A stretch of DNA of 64,000 nt from CAWGYT01 sp963826795 (GTDB taxonomy: Bacteria > Planctomycetota > Planctomycetia > Pirellulales > Pirellulaceae), in NCBI GenBank assembly GCA_963826795.1, contig CAWGYT010000008.1:124001-188000 (forward strand). Reading direction: 5' to 3'. The translations under genes were made by a program, and so were the position numbers. Shown piece by piece: positions 57,217 through 64,000 of the stretch. A model generated the notes under the pieces. That model saw only the letters and a program-made list of their open reading frames with translations. It searched no databases and had not been told where the DNA came from. The stretch's first letter is position 1. Each line of letters opens with the position of its first letter.

Positions 57217-58146
57217 ATGGCTTCAGACCAAAGTTCTGTGAGATTTCCGTGGGTCGCGCTCGCTCTGTCGTTTCTCTCGTCGGGAGTCGGCCACATTTAT
57301 TGTGGTCGGATTGCAAAAGGGCTATTTCTGTACACGGCAAGGTTCTTGCTGCCGCTGCTTTGCATCATCAGCGCGTTCGCGCAACCTTCCACTGGAGTCT
57401 TGCTCGGTCTAATTCTGCTGCCCGCAGTGGCGACGGTTATCATCTTTCTCTACTCGTCGATCGATGCTTGGGCCGTCGCTAAGCGAGTTGGTTCGGACTA
57501 CAAGCTGAAGGAGTACAACCGCGCGAGCCTGTACGGTTTGCTCGTTGCGGTGCAGCTTGCTTATCCCGTAACGCTAACGTGGGGAATTAACGAGTATCTG
57601 TACGAGGCGTTCATTATCCCGGAACGCAGCATGAGCCCGAATTTTCTGGCCGGCGATCGGATTCTCGTGAACAAGCGACCGTTCGGTGATAGCTTTCCCG
57701 AACGCGGCGACCTCGTTGTGTTTCGCACTCCGCGATCGGAAACAGGACGTGCGTGGATCAAGCGTGTGATAGGTGTCGCAGGCGATCAGATTATGATTAA
57801 GGGGCGAGAGATCAAAGTAAACGGCAAGAAGCTCGAACGTGAGCATGTGCCGACGGAGGGAATTGGCCAGCTCCGCGATCAGGTAACAGGCGTCGTATAC
57901 CACGAATCACTGGCTGGTCGCCGGTATCGAGTACTCTTTGACGACGATTCACTCGACGGAAACTCCAAGGACGAAATCAATGTGACCGTCCCGGATCGCG
58001 GCATCTTCGTACTTGGAGACAATCGCGATCGCTCGAGAGACAGTCGACACATCGGGTCAATTCACGTGGGTGAAGTGATCGGCTTCGTCGACTACATCTT
58101 CTACCCAGCCGAAACCTGGTCGCGATTTGGCGTGTATCGGGACTAA
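57217..58146 (+). CDS. lepB: signal peptidase I with extra N-terminal membrane domain
   Basis: A 309-residue type I signal peptidase. The catalytic Ser is in IPERSMSPNFLAGDRILVNK (Ser138) and the general-base Lys in GRAWIKRVIGVAGDQIMIKG (Lys182); box E is VLGDNRDRSRDSRHIG. An unusual N-terminal part of about 120 residues adds three or four membrane helices (ALALSFLSSGVGHIYCG, LFLYTARFLLPLLCIISAFA, LLGLILLPAVATVIIFLYSS). The enzyme cleaves Sec signal peptides on the outer face of the cytoplasmic membrane, relevant to the many exported proteins here. ATG 57217 follows AGGACAT at a good distance. It is last in the sigma/anti-sigma string. Confidence 0.88.
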   Translation: MASDQSSVRFPWVALALSFLSSGVGHIYCGRIAKGLFLYTARFLLPLLCIISAFAQPSTGVLLGLILLPAVATVIIFLYSSIDAWAVAKRVGSDYKLKEYNRASLYGLLVAVQLAYPVTLTWGINEYLYEAFIIPERSMSPNFLAGDRILVNKRPFGDSFPERGDLVVFRTPRSETGRAWIKRVIGVAGDQIMIKGREIKVNGKKLEREHVPTEGIGQLRDQVTGVVYHESLAGRRYRVLFDDDSLDGNSKDEINVTVPDRGIFVLGDNRDRSRDSRHIGSIHVGEVIGFVDYIFYPAETWSRFGVYRD

Positions 58147-58159
58147 GATTCACAAATTA

Positions 58160-58230
58160 CTGACTCACTTCGGCTTCATCGGCCGACGCCGCTTCGACGT
58201 CTCACGCCGACGCAGGTTGCCAGTTGGGCC
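58160..58230 (+). repeat. dispersed intergenic repeat family, copy G (core only)
   Basis: The core GCTTCATCGGCCGACGC (58173-58189) is followed by CGCTTCGACGTCTCACGCCG, matching the core-plus-hairpin part of copies A and C. The outer parts are missing. It lies just before the IS630 insertion. Confidence 0.6.
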
Positions 58231-58341
58231 TCCTGGCTGTTGATTTGACGCCACGCAGTTGCGTTTCTTGCGACCCGCTAAATGACCGAGCGCGATTCTG
58301 GGACAGATCGGTATTGGAATAAATCGGTAGGAAAATGAAAA

Positions 58342-58402
58342 TGGGAATTCCTCATTGTTAGAGCAATGACCACGAACACGGGGTTCGTAGGAGGAATTCC
58401 CA
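58342..58402 (+). promoter_or_regulatory. hairpin covering the SD of the IS630 transposase
   Basis: A 12-base arm TGGGAATTCCTC (58342-58353) is exactly inverted at 58391-58402 (GAGGAATTCCCA). The right arm holds the GGAGG SD and the first base of the ATG (58402). A small inner stem, CGAAC/GTTCG, lies in the loop. Transcripts that enter from outside the element would fold and hide the SD, while a transcript starting inside the loop would not. Such control is known from other insertion sequences; here it is inferred. Confidence 0.65.
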
Positions 58403-58531
58403 TGGACGGCATTATCGGCGAGTTGTCCCGCAGAGACAAGCGCAAGTTAGAGCGGTTTATTAGATCGTGCAAGGATGGCCGACTGAAGACGTGTTATCTA
58501 ATTGGACAGCGCCATGTTTTCGGAATTGAGC

Positions 58532-60006
58532 TTAACATGGAGGCGTTTTTGGGGGAACGGATTTGATTCTATCGGGATCAATTCCTAGTTCGGCGAGTCG
58601 TTTTTTGCGAGTCTTGCGATGAGATTTGGAGGCTTGAGCGTTTCGGCGAGCGTGGTAGGCCTGCCGCTCGGCTTCTTCTTGGTAGAGTTGTTCGCGACAT
58701 CGCGGCGGCAGACCGATCGATTCCACGAAGACGTTCGCCGCTCGCCTGACTTGTTCCATCGTCAGCAACTCGCCGCTGAGGACGTCTTCCTTTGGCGAGA
58801 GTTGCTGGCGAACGCGAGCACAGAACAGTTGGCTCAGGATGGTCACGTAGAGATGTCGATGAATGCATCGCCAGCCACGACATTCGAAGTGATCCAGACC
58901 GAGTTCCTCCTTTGCTTCTCGAAAACACTCTTCGATCGAGCAGCGTCCGAAGGCAACGCGCAGGATCTTTCGAAGCGACCAACCGTCGCGACCTGGTACG
59001 CGGTTGGACAGAAAGTACTTCGTTTCGTCGGTCAGCACGTTGCGAGCCACGACAAGAGTGCATTGTTTACTGACGAGTTTTTCCGGTATGCGTCTTTCGC
59101 CAACAAGTTTGCCAACGAATTTCCCAGACCTCACTGCCACGATGAGTGTCCTTGATGCGATAACGTTGAGCAGTCTGTTCACGAAACGCCGGCGAGTACT
59201 TCGCCAGGTTTTGGACTTCGCTGGGCTTCTGATCTCGCTTGCGTAGTCGAGGGTACTTCTTGAGGCGACCGGAGCCGTTTCGCGGCGGTTTTTTCAGGAC
59301 ACTTCGGCTTCGTGAGCCAAACGTGCGCGTTTGGCGGAATCTCCACGACGAAGGCTTCGGACCGCTCGTCCAGTCCATCGAGAAATGCACCATCACGGCC
59401 GTACAGCTCGTCGGCCGTCCACGCCATCACCTCGATCCCGTTGCCTTTCGCCCGGTCGATCAAGTCCAACGCGATTTGCGGTTTCGTTTTGAAGACGATC
59501 TCGTCGGGGATGTAGCTTTTTTTCGGCGCGCTGGATCCTCGGTCCATTCCTTGGGGAGATACAGTCGAGCGTCCAGGAGACAATCGAATCCAGGTGCGGA
59601 ATAGGCAAGTGCCACGTTGTTAATGCAGTTTTCGACCTTCCCGCGATTGCCGTTGTACTGCCGTTTGACGCCGGCGGTATGATGACCGCTCTTGGCCGTT
59701 CCCGTTTCGTCAATGCAACCGATCGCCTCGGAACTTGCGTGCTCGGTGGCAATGATCTGCTGGCAGCGATCTCGCAACTTCTGTTCATCCCAGACGATCG
59801 ACTCGAGAAAACGCTGCAGCGTTCGCGGGGCGACCTGCTGATCCAACGCGATCGCTTCGACGTTCTTGCGTTGCACGTCCGACAGCAGACCCCGCACGTA
59901 AACATGCAGCAAGCTGCGCCCCTGGGGCCGCGCGAAACAGCAGGCGAAATGCTGCCAGAAATTGGACGAGCAATTTACCAAGTTTTGCGATATCCTTAAC
60001 CGTCAT
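58532..60006 (-). pseudogene. IS701-family transposase with several frameshifts
   Basis: The start is ATG 60006 (MTVKDIAKLGKLLVQFLAAF). Near 59925 the frame shifts into LLHVYVRGLLSDVQRKNVEA, VAPRTLQRFLESIVWDEQKL, CIDETGTAKSGHHTAGVKRQ and YNGNRGKVENCINNVALAYS, the first DDE block. Near 59525 it shifts again to SYIPDEIVFKTKPQIALDLI and GIEVMAWTADELYGRDGAFL. Near 59180 it shifts to the C-terminal part with LVVARNVLTDETKYFLSNRV and SIEECFREAKEELGLDHFEC. All IS701 landmarks are present in order. With perfect ends but a broken gene, the copy may have been moved by a helper, or the indels are assembly errors. Confidence 0.8.
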
Positions 60007-60061
60007 GGGACGACCCTCCGTGGTTTCCGCGTGAAACGATTTTGTCACGCGGAGGGTCGTC
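60006..60061 (-). promoter_or_regulatory. hairpin covering the SD of the IS701 transposase
   Basis: GACGACCCTCCG (60009-60020) is exactly inverted at 60050-60061. On the minus-strand transcript the gene-proximal arm carries GGAGGG and ends two bases before the ATG (60006). An alternative inner stem, CGCGTGA (60028-60034) with TCACGCG (60045-60051), overlaps the outer arm, so the two folds compete. It is the same logic as the hairpin in front of the surrounding IS630 gene. Confidence 0.65.
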
Positions 60062-61134
60062 GCTTCTTAGGCTTCAAGTCAAGATCGATAAAACAAGTCC
60101 ATTTCGTGAGTTAGCGACGCTAGCACGCCGAAAATATGGCGCTGTCCAACTAATTATCGTGAATTTGGCCGAGGGCCGCTCGGCCTCCGACACGGCCAGA
60201 GCACTTAAGGTGAGTCGCAGCACGGCCTATCGTGTCGCGACGAGGTTCTCGGAGCAAGGACTGGAGGGTTTGATCGATCAGCGTGAAGCGAACGGGGAGC
60301 TCAAGTTAGACGACGCGTATTTGTCGACTCTGTCGGAAGTGGTGGAATCATGTCCGCTGGACTATGGCTGGAGGCGACCCACCTGGACTCGGGAGATGTT
60401 GGTGGAAACACTGTTGAAGCGAACGGGAGTTCGGATTCACGTTTCCACGATGAGTGTCGCCCTCGCCAAGATCGGGGCACGGCGCGGCCGCCCCAAACCG
60501 ATCGTCGAATCGACGTGGTCGAAACGAGCCAACAACCAGCGTCTACGTGGGATTCAGGAATTGGTCGAGAATTTACCCGGAGACGAAGTGGCTGTTTACG
60601 AGGACGAGGTGGATATTCATCTGAATCCAAAGATTGGTGTGGACTGGATGGTGCGCGGACAACAAGAAACGGTTTTGACGCCCGGTCAGAACCAGAAACG
60701 TTATCTTGCAGGGTCTCTCAACGCGAAGACCGGCGAGCTTGTTTGGGTTGAAGGCGACCACAAGGACACGCTGTTATTTATACGACTGCTTTGGGAACTT
60801 CACCTTCGCTACCCTGGAGCACGCAAGATTCACGTGATCCTCGACAATTACGCGATTCACAGTACCGAACAAGTCTCTCAGACTTTGGCAACGCCCGCAG
60901 GAACACGCATTGAACTTCACTTTCTTCCATCTTACCGCCCCGACCACAACAAGATCGAAAGAACCTGGCAGGACTTGCACGCCTACGTGACGCGAAACCA
61001 CCGCTGTAAAGACATGGCACAACTCATGAACAACACACGCTACTTCCTGAGGAAGAAAAGTAAACAACTCCAGGCACAGTATGCGACTGCGGCGTAACGT
61101 CAGCACTGTCCCACAATCGCGCTCGGTCATTTAG

Positions 61135-61445
61135 TTCCATTGCTTCGCCGACGGCGTCTGGGCGGCCGCCTTCGACGCGCCGGTCGAGAACCGGATCTTC
61201 GGATTGGACAACGTGAGTCTCAACCTGTTTGACGGCAATACGCTCGTGGCGGGGATTTGGGAAACGTCGACCTGGTCTACGTGCCGGAGCCGGCGACGGC
61301 GCTATTGCTCGCCGCGGGGCTTGCGATTGGGCTGTTACATTTCAGGCGGGCAGACACTGAGCCGTGCTTTGCTCGCCGGCGGTTTCATCTCCGGTCGCCA
61401 CATCCCAGATCTTTACCGCCTCTTGGCGAGGACCGCCGCCAGTAA
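61135..61445 (+). pseudogene. PEP-CTERM protein remnant truncated by IS630
   Basis: Reading starts at the IS630 boundary with FADGVWAAAFDAPVENRIFG and LDNVSLNLFDGNTLVAGI, then shifts one base near 61255 into GNVDLVYVPEPATALLLAAG and LAIGLLHFRRAD, a PEP-CTERM signal. The body 5' of the element is not recognisable on the left side of the insertion, so the rest was lost or lies in decayed sequence. The last codons overlap the C-terminus of the minus-strand WD40 gene. Confidence 0.65.
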
Positions 61446-62344
61446 TAATACGTCGTCCACCGGGCGAAAATGCCACCGAATGCACTCCATTCTTGTGGCC
61501 GTGCATCAGCTTGAGGATACGACCTGACTCTGCTTCGATCAGGCAAAGAAGCCCGACAGTACCAGCGATGTATTTTCCATCTGGCGAATAGGCCACACCC
61601 GCGTTCATTCCGTGAAGTGAAACCTCCCTGATTCTTTTTGGCTCCGAGACGTTCCAAATCCGAAGCGTGCCATCCCTGTGTCCGGTGACAACGCTTCGGC
61701 CATCTGGTGAGATTGCCGCGCTCAGATCGTCTTCGGGAATGAGCCAAGACCGAACCGTCCGCGGACTGTTCGGTCTCGCGTCGACCGCGATCACGAAGCA
61801 CCAAGTCTGCTTCTCCTCCTTCAATACTACGAGCAATGTCTTTCCATCAGCAGAAAGGCCGACGGGAGACACGAGACACGAGACCAGTTGGTTTGAGCTG
61901 TAGGCGTGTCATTGGGCCAGGGCGTTCCGCCCTTAGTAGCGTCAAGCGGCCATTCGTTTCTCCCAGCGCCAACAAGTTACTCACAGGAGAGAAACGAACA
62001 CTCCAAACGTCCTCGTCGGTGGTAAGCCGGACGAGTTCCTCTAGCGTCGTTGGATCTCCATAGCCCATCACGTGCTTCGTTGTCGGCCAATCAGAATCTT
62101 GCTTGCCATCGCCACTCCAAATGCAAATCTCGCCGCCCGCTCCGCCGCTAACGACGTAGTTTCCATCAGCGGAAAAAGCAAGTTTGTTAACTTCGTCTGT
62201 GTGTCCCAAGAAGACCTGGTTTTCCACGAGCGTTTCCACATCCCAAAGTCGAATCGTATGGTCGCTGCTTGCGGTCGCAAGCTTCTTGCCATCCGGAGAC
62301 CAGGCAACGGCGTCAGCAACGATGGTCCGTATGCAAACTACCAT
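61342..62344 (-). pseudogene. WD40-repeat protein C-terminal part, frameshifted
   Basis: Blades with WD40 signatures occur in two frames: VAWSPDGKKLATASSDHTIR, LAFSADGNYVVSGGAGGEIC and VRFSPVSNLLALGETNGRLT down to about 61870, then, after a one-base shift near 61850-61880, AISPDGRSVVTGHRDGTLRI, GVAYSPDGKYIAGTVGLLCL and VAFSPGGRRIITGGGPRQEA, ending CLPA. The segment lacks an N-terminus. It probably is the end of a large WD40 or kinase/WD40 protein, possibly the same ancestral gene family as 62907-64000. Confidence 0.7.
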
Positions 62345-62362
62345 ACGACGGCAGGTTCGCCG

Positions 62363-62728
62363 CTAGCCTTCGCACGATTTGGCCAATTCGTTTTTGACGG
62401 CTTCGAACCATGCACAGCACTCGAAGTTGCCTTGTTGGCGAATCGTGAATCCTTCAAGTTCCGAGGCTATGTCATCAATATGAAGGAACGGGGGTGTGAA
62501 GAAACCTCGTCGTGCCATGAAGTGTTTGACGACCCAGTCGGCCCTCCTTCTAACGCCCCTGACATAGCAATCGGCCAGGAGCGTTCCCTGCTCGCGAACG
62601 ACTCGTCTCATTTCCTTGATGGCACCCTGCTTGTCTGCAAAGGCATGCACGCCTACCACGGAATCGCTGTCGCCAAAGCGAAGCCTGTTTCCCGTTCTCG
62701 GACATCTGAGAATGTCCATCAGCTGCAC
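62363..62728 (-). pseudogene. SAM-dependent methyltransferase with internal deletion
   Basis: The frame starts MQLMDILRCPRTGNRLRFGD, like a Trm112/UPF0434-type zinc head, but after about 25 residues it jumps to VHAFADKQGAIKEMRRVVRE and RGFFTPPFLHIDDIASELEG, the C-terminal part of a Methyltransf_11-type enzyme. The SAM-binding glycine motif is missing between them. The 121-residue product cannot bind SAM. It sits between two WD40 segments on the same strand. Confidence 0.6.
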
Positions 62729-62906
62729 GTCCTATCCTCCTGGTGGTTTGACGGGACAGAAAACACTCTATTTGCTGCTGGCGGGCTCCACAATGAAGTG
62801 AACAAGAACGGCGCAGCGCAGCGTGGTGACCCTCATGATACGCACAAAAATCTCCTAAAGGATCTCGGCATTTGCCAGTTCTGGACACAAATCGCGGGGA
62901 ATCCGG

Positions 62907-64000
62907 CTAATGCTCCCTCGCATTCCTCAACTTGTCACGCCACACGTCAAAAGCTTCCTCAAAGTCTCCAGCTCGGCTGACGAGACTAGCAAGATCTTTT
63001 TTTGTCGCGCCGGACCAGACAACGATGCTCCCGTCCGACCAAGCGCTGATGATATCTCGGCCATCAGGGCTCCAGTGCGCTTGCATCAATCGCGATTCGC
63101 CGCTGAGCACAACAAGCTGATTGGCGGACGGTCGGGAGAGATCCCAGATGATGGCGTGGTCGTCGACCGACCAGCTGAGAAGACGCGTCCCGTCCGGGCT
63201 GAGACGTACATCACGAATCCCACCTAGGTGCCCAGTGAGCGCCGTCACGACCTCGCCTGAATCTGCATCCGAAACTCGGCACAGACCATTGACGTACCCG
63301 GTCAAGACGAACTGTCCGTCGCCTGAGAATCGGACACTATCGACATTGCCGAATGGAGTTCTCAATGGGTCATACAGCAATTCGCCGGTACGAGCGTTTC
63401 GGAGGATTACCGTACCGCCCATATCGCCTGACGCGATCTTGTCATCTATTGGGCTGAAAACCACCATGGCCAGGGACGTCGAATGGCGACCATCGAGAAC
63501 TTGCGACGGAACCAGCTTTCCTGTGTGAAGATCCCAGACGCGGGGATCTCTCCCATACATTTCGAGGATGGAGACGAGCGTCGAGTCATGGCTGAACACG
63601 GGCCATCCATGGTCGGTTGAGCCAGCCAGCGATACTTCAAACGTGCCGTCGTCTGCACGAAAGACTTTCATGGCGTCCTTTTGAAACGTAACAACATGCG
63701 CCCCGTCTGGCGTGAACATTCCAGTCGAGAGAACGGCCGGGAAATACAATATATCACCGATCAGCCGGCCGCCCGTCGCGCGGATGTGTCGGGCGAACTG
63801 ATCGGACTGCGGATCGATGTGAAAGATTTGCTTTCCGGTGTCCGGATCCCAAACATGCAACACGCCGTTGGCATCAAGACTGGCCGCCCTCGTCCCATCG
63901 ACATTGAAACCGACGGCGACAACTGGCTCGCCGTGATCTTCATAAGTGGCCGTTAACGTACGGCTTTTCAAATCCCAAATACGCGCCGTTCCATCAAAAG
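62907..64000 (-). CDS. WD40-repeat protein (5' end outside window)
   Basis: The frame is open to the right edge. Blades include RIWDLKSRTLT, VGFNVDGTRAASLDANGVLH, MFTPDGAHVVTFQKDAMKVF, VRFSGDGQFVLTGYVNGLCR, VRLSPDGTRLLSWSVDDHAI and AHWSPDGRDIISAWSDGSIV, and the C-terminus ends in a short helix (FEEAFDVWRDKLRNAREH). These build one or more beta-propellers. In planctomycetes such C-terminal propellers often follow a Ser/Thr kinase or sigma domain, but only the propeller part is seen here. Confidence 0.75.
   Translation of the reverse strand, partial: FDGTARIWDLKSRTLTATYEDHGEPVVAVGFNVDGTRAASLDANGVLHVWDPDTGKQIFHIDPQSDQFARHIRATGGRLIGDILYFPAVLSTGMFTPDGAHVVTFQKDAMKVFRADDGTFEVSLAGSTDHGWPVFSHDSTLVSILEMYGRDPRVWDLHTGKLVPSQVLDGRHSTSLAMVVFSPIDDKIASGDMGGTVILRNARTGELLYDPLRTPFGNVDSVRFSGDGQFVLTGYVNGLCRVSDADSGEVVTALTGHLGGIRDVRLSPDGTRLLSWSVDDHAIIWDLSRPSANQLVVLSGESRLMQAHWSPDGRDIISAWSDGSIVVWSGATKKDLASLVSRAGDFEEAFDVWRDKLRNAREH

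Larger units (their letters stand above)
58502..60149 (-). mobile_element. IS701-family element with 22-bp terminal repeats and CTAA target duplication
   Basis: The ends (58502-58523 and 60128-60149) are inverted copies with one mismatch, starting TTGGACAGCGCCAT and ending TTTTCGG. CTAA flanks both sides (58498-58501 and 60150-60153), matching the YTAR four-base duplication of IS701. The 1,648-bp element lies inside the IS630 transposase gene and is oriented opposite to it. Confidence 0.92.
58402..61097 (+). pseudogene. IS630-family DDE transposase split by IS701 insertion
   Basis: Coding sequence lies at 58402-58501 and 60154-61097. Spliced at the CTAA duplication they give a continuous 347-residue enzyme: MDGIIGELSRRDKRKLERFI, CKDGRLKTCYLI joined to IVNLAEGRSASDTARALKVS, an HTH, then the DDE residues in AVYEDEVDIHLNPKIG, HVILDNYAIHS and PDHNKIERTWQDLHAYV. 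The right part alone could be read from an ATG-like start at 60042, but that prefix comes from the end of IS701. The enzyme would be intact without the insertion, so the event is recent. The native start has a strong AGGAGGA SD. Confidence 0.9.
58281..61131 (+). mobile_element. IS630-family element, interrupted by an IS701 element
   Basis: Terminal inverted repeats of 26 bases lie at 58281-58306 and 61106-61131 and differ at one position (start AATGACCGAGCGCGATT, end GGGACAG). Both are flanked by TA (58279-58280 and 61132-61133), the target duplication of IS630/Tc1-mariner elements. Taking out the inner IS701 element and one CTAA leaves about 1.2 kb, a normal IS630 length. The element cut into a region that holds a PEP-CTERM gene remnant on its right side. 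Confidence 0.92.

Noticed and set aside
60042..60149. Start of the IS630 transposase at 60042
   Set aside because: This prefix is the end of the IS701 element; the true N-terminus is at 58402, before the insertion.
62072..62980. 302-residue plus-strand frame
   Set aside because: It is antisense to WD40 and methyltransferase sequence and has no recognisable motif.

Overview
The window looks like accessory-rich DNA from a planctomycete of the Pirellula/Rhodopirellula kind. The evidence is the set of planctomycete-typical families: DUF1501 proteins with twin-arginine leaders, PSCyt/DUF1549/DUF1553 cytochrome-like proteins, PEP-CTERM proteins, a VCBS-repeat protein with an LEPR-XLL-type leader, dockerin-like C-termini, Tat-exported Gfo/Idh/MocA and esterase proteins, and ECF sigma factors paired with small membrane proteins. 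No rRNA or tRNA gene and no CRISPR array was seen.

Layout. 1-5.1 kb: end of a winged-helix gene, an AbiEi/AbiEii toxin-antitoxin pair with a palindromic operator, and a frameshifted IS110 transposase between two 108-bp direct repeats. 5.1-17 kb: a surface-protein region with two PEP-CTERM proteins, an ECF sigma factor with a membrane partner, a lipocalin-like protein, two VCBS/dockerin proteins and a pentapeptide-repeat/dockerin/PEP-CTERM chimera, separated by long spacers that share a dispersed repeat family. 17-24.5 kb: IS110 and IS21 wreckage around a frameshifted vanadium-haloperoxidase-type gene. 24.5-33.5 kb: a minus-strand cluster (DUF1549/DUF1553, DUF1501, PPC-domain protein) and a decayed plus-strand DUF1501 and haem-protein region. 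33.7-42.2 kb: a PLP-dependent dehydratase, a REP-associated tyrosine transposase flanked by its REP repeats, a decayed sugar isomerase/epimerase, and an intact DUF1501 + DUF1549/DUF1553 pair. 42.4-56.4 kb: a broken PEP-CTERM gene, an MBL-fold hydrolase, a ceramidase/sialidase/beta-propeller gene string, a TolB+BNR protein, and a Gfo/Idh/MocA + esterase pair. 56.4-58.1 kb: a second ECF sigma unit and signal peptidase I. 58.3-61.1 kb: an IS630 element interrupted by an IS701 element. 61.1-64 kb: a PEP-CTERM remnant and WD40 genes running off the right edge.

Together the genes describe an exported-protein programme: secreted hydrolases, sugar-processing oxidoreductases, cytochrome-like proteins and surface proteins carrying different sorting signals, with two ECF sigma units that may control parts of it. 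About sixteen genes carry frameshifts, internal deletions or lost ends, mixed with intact long genes. This is either real decay around mobile elements or assembly indels. The best-supported unusual features are the nested IS630/IS701 insertion with a target duplication that restores a reading frame, hairpins that cover the ribosome-binding sites of both transposases and of abiEi, the REP/RAYT module, and the dispersed intergenic repeat family.
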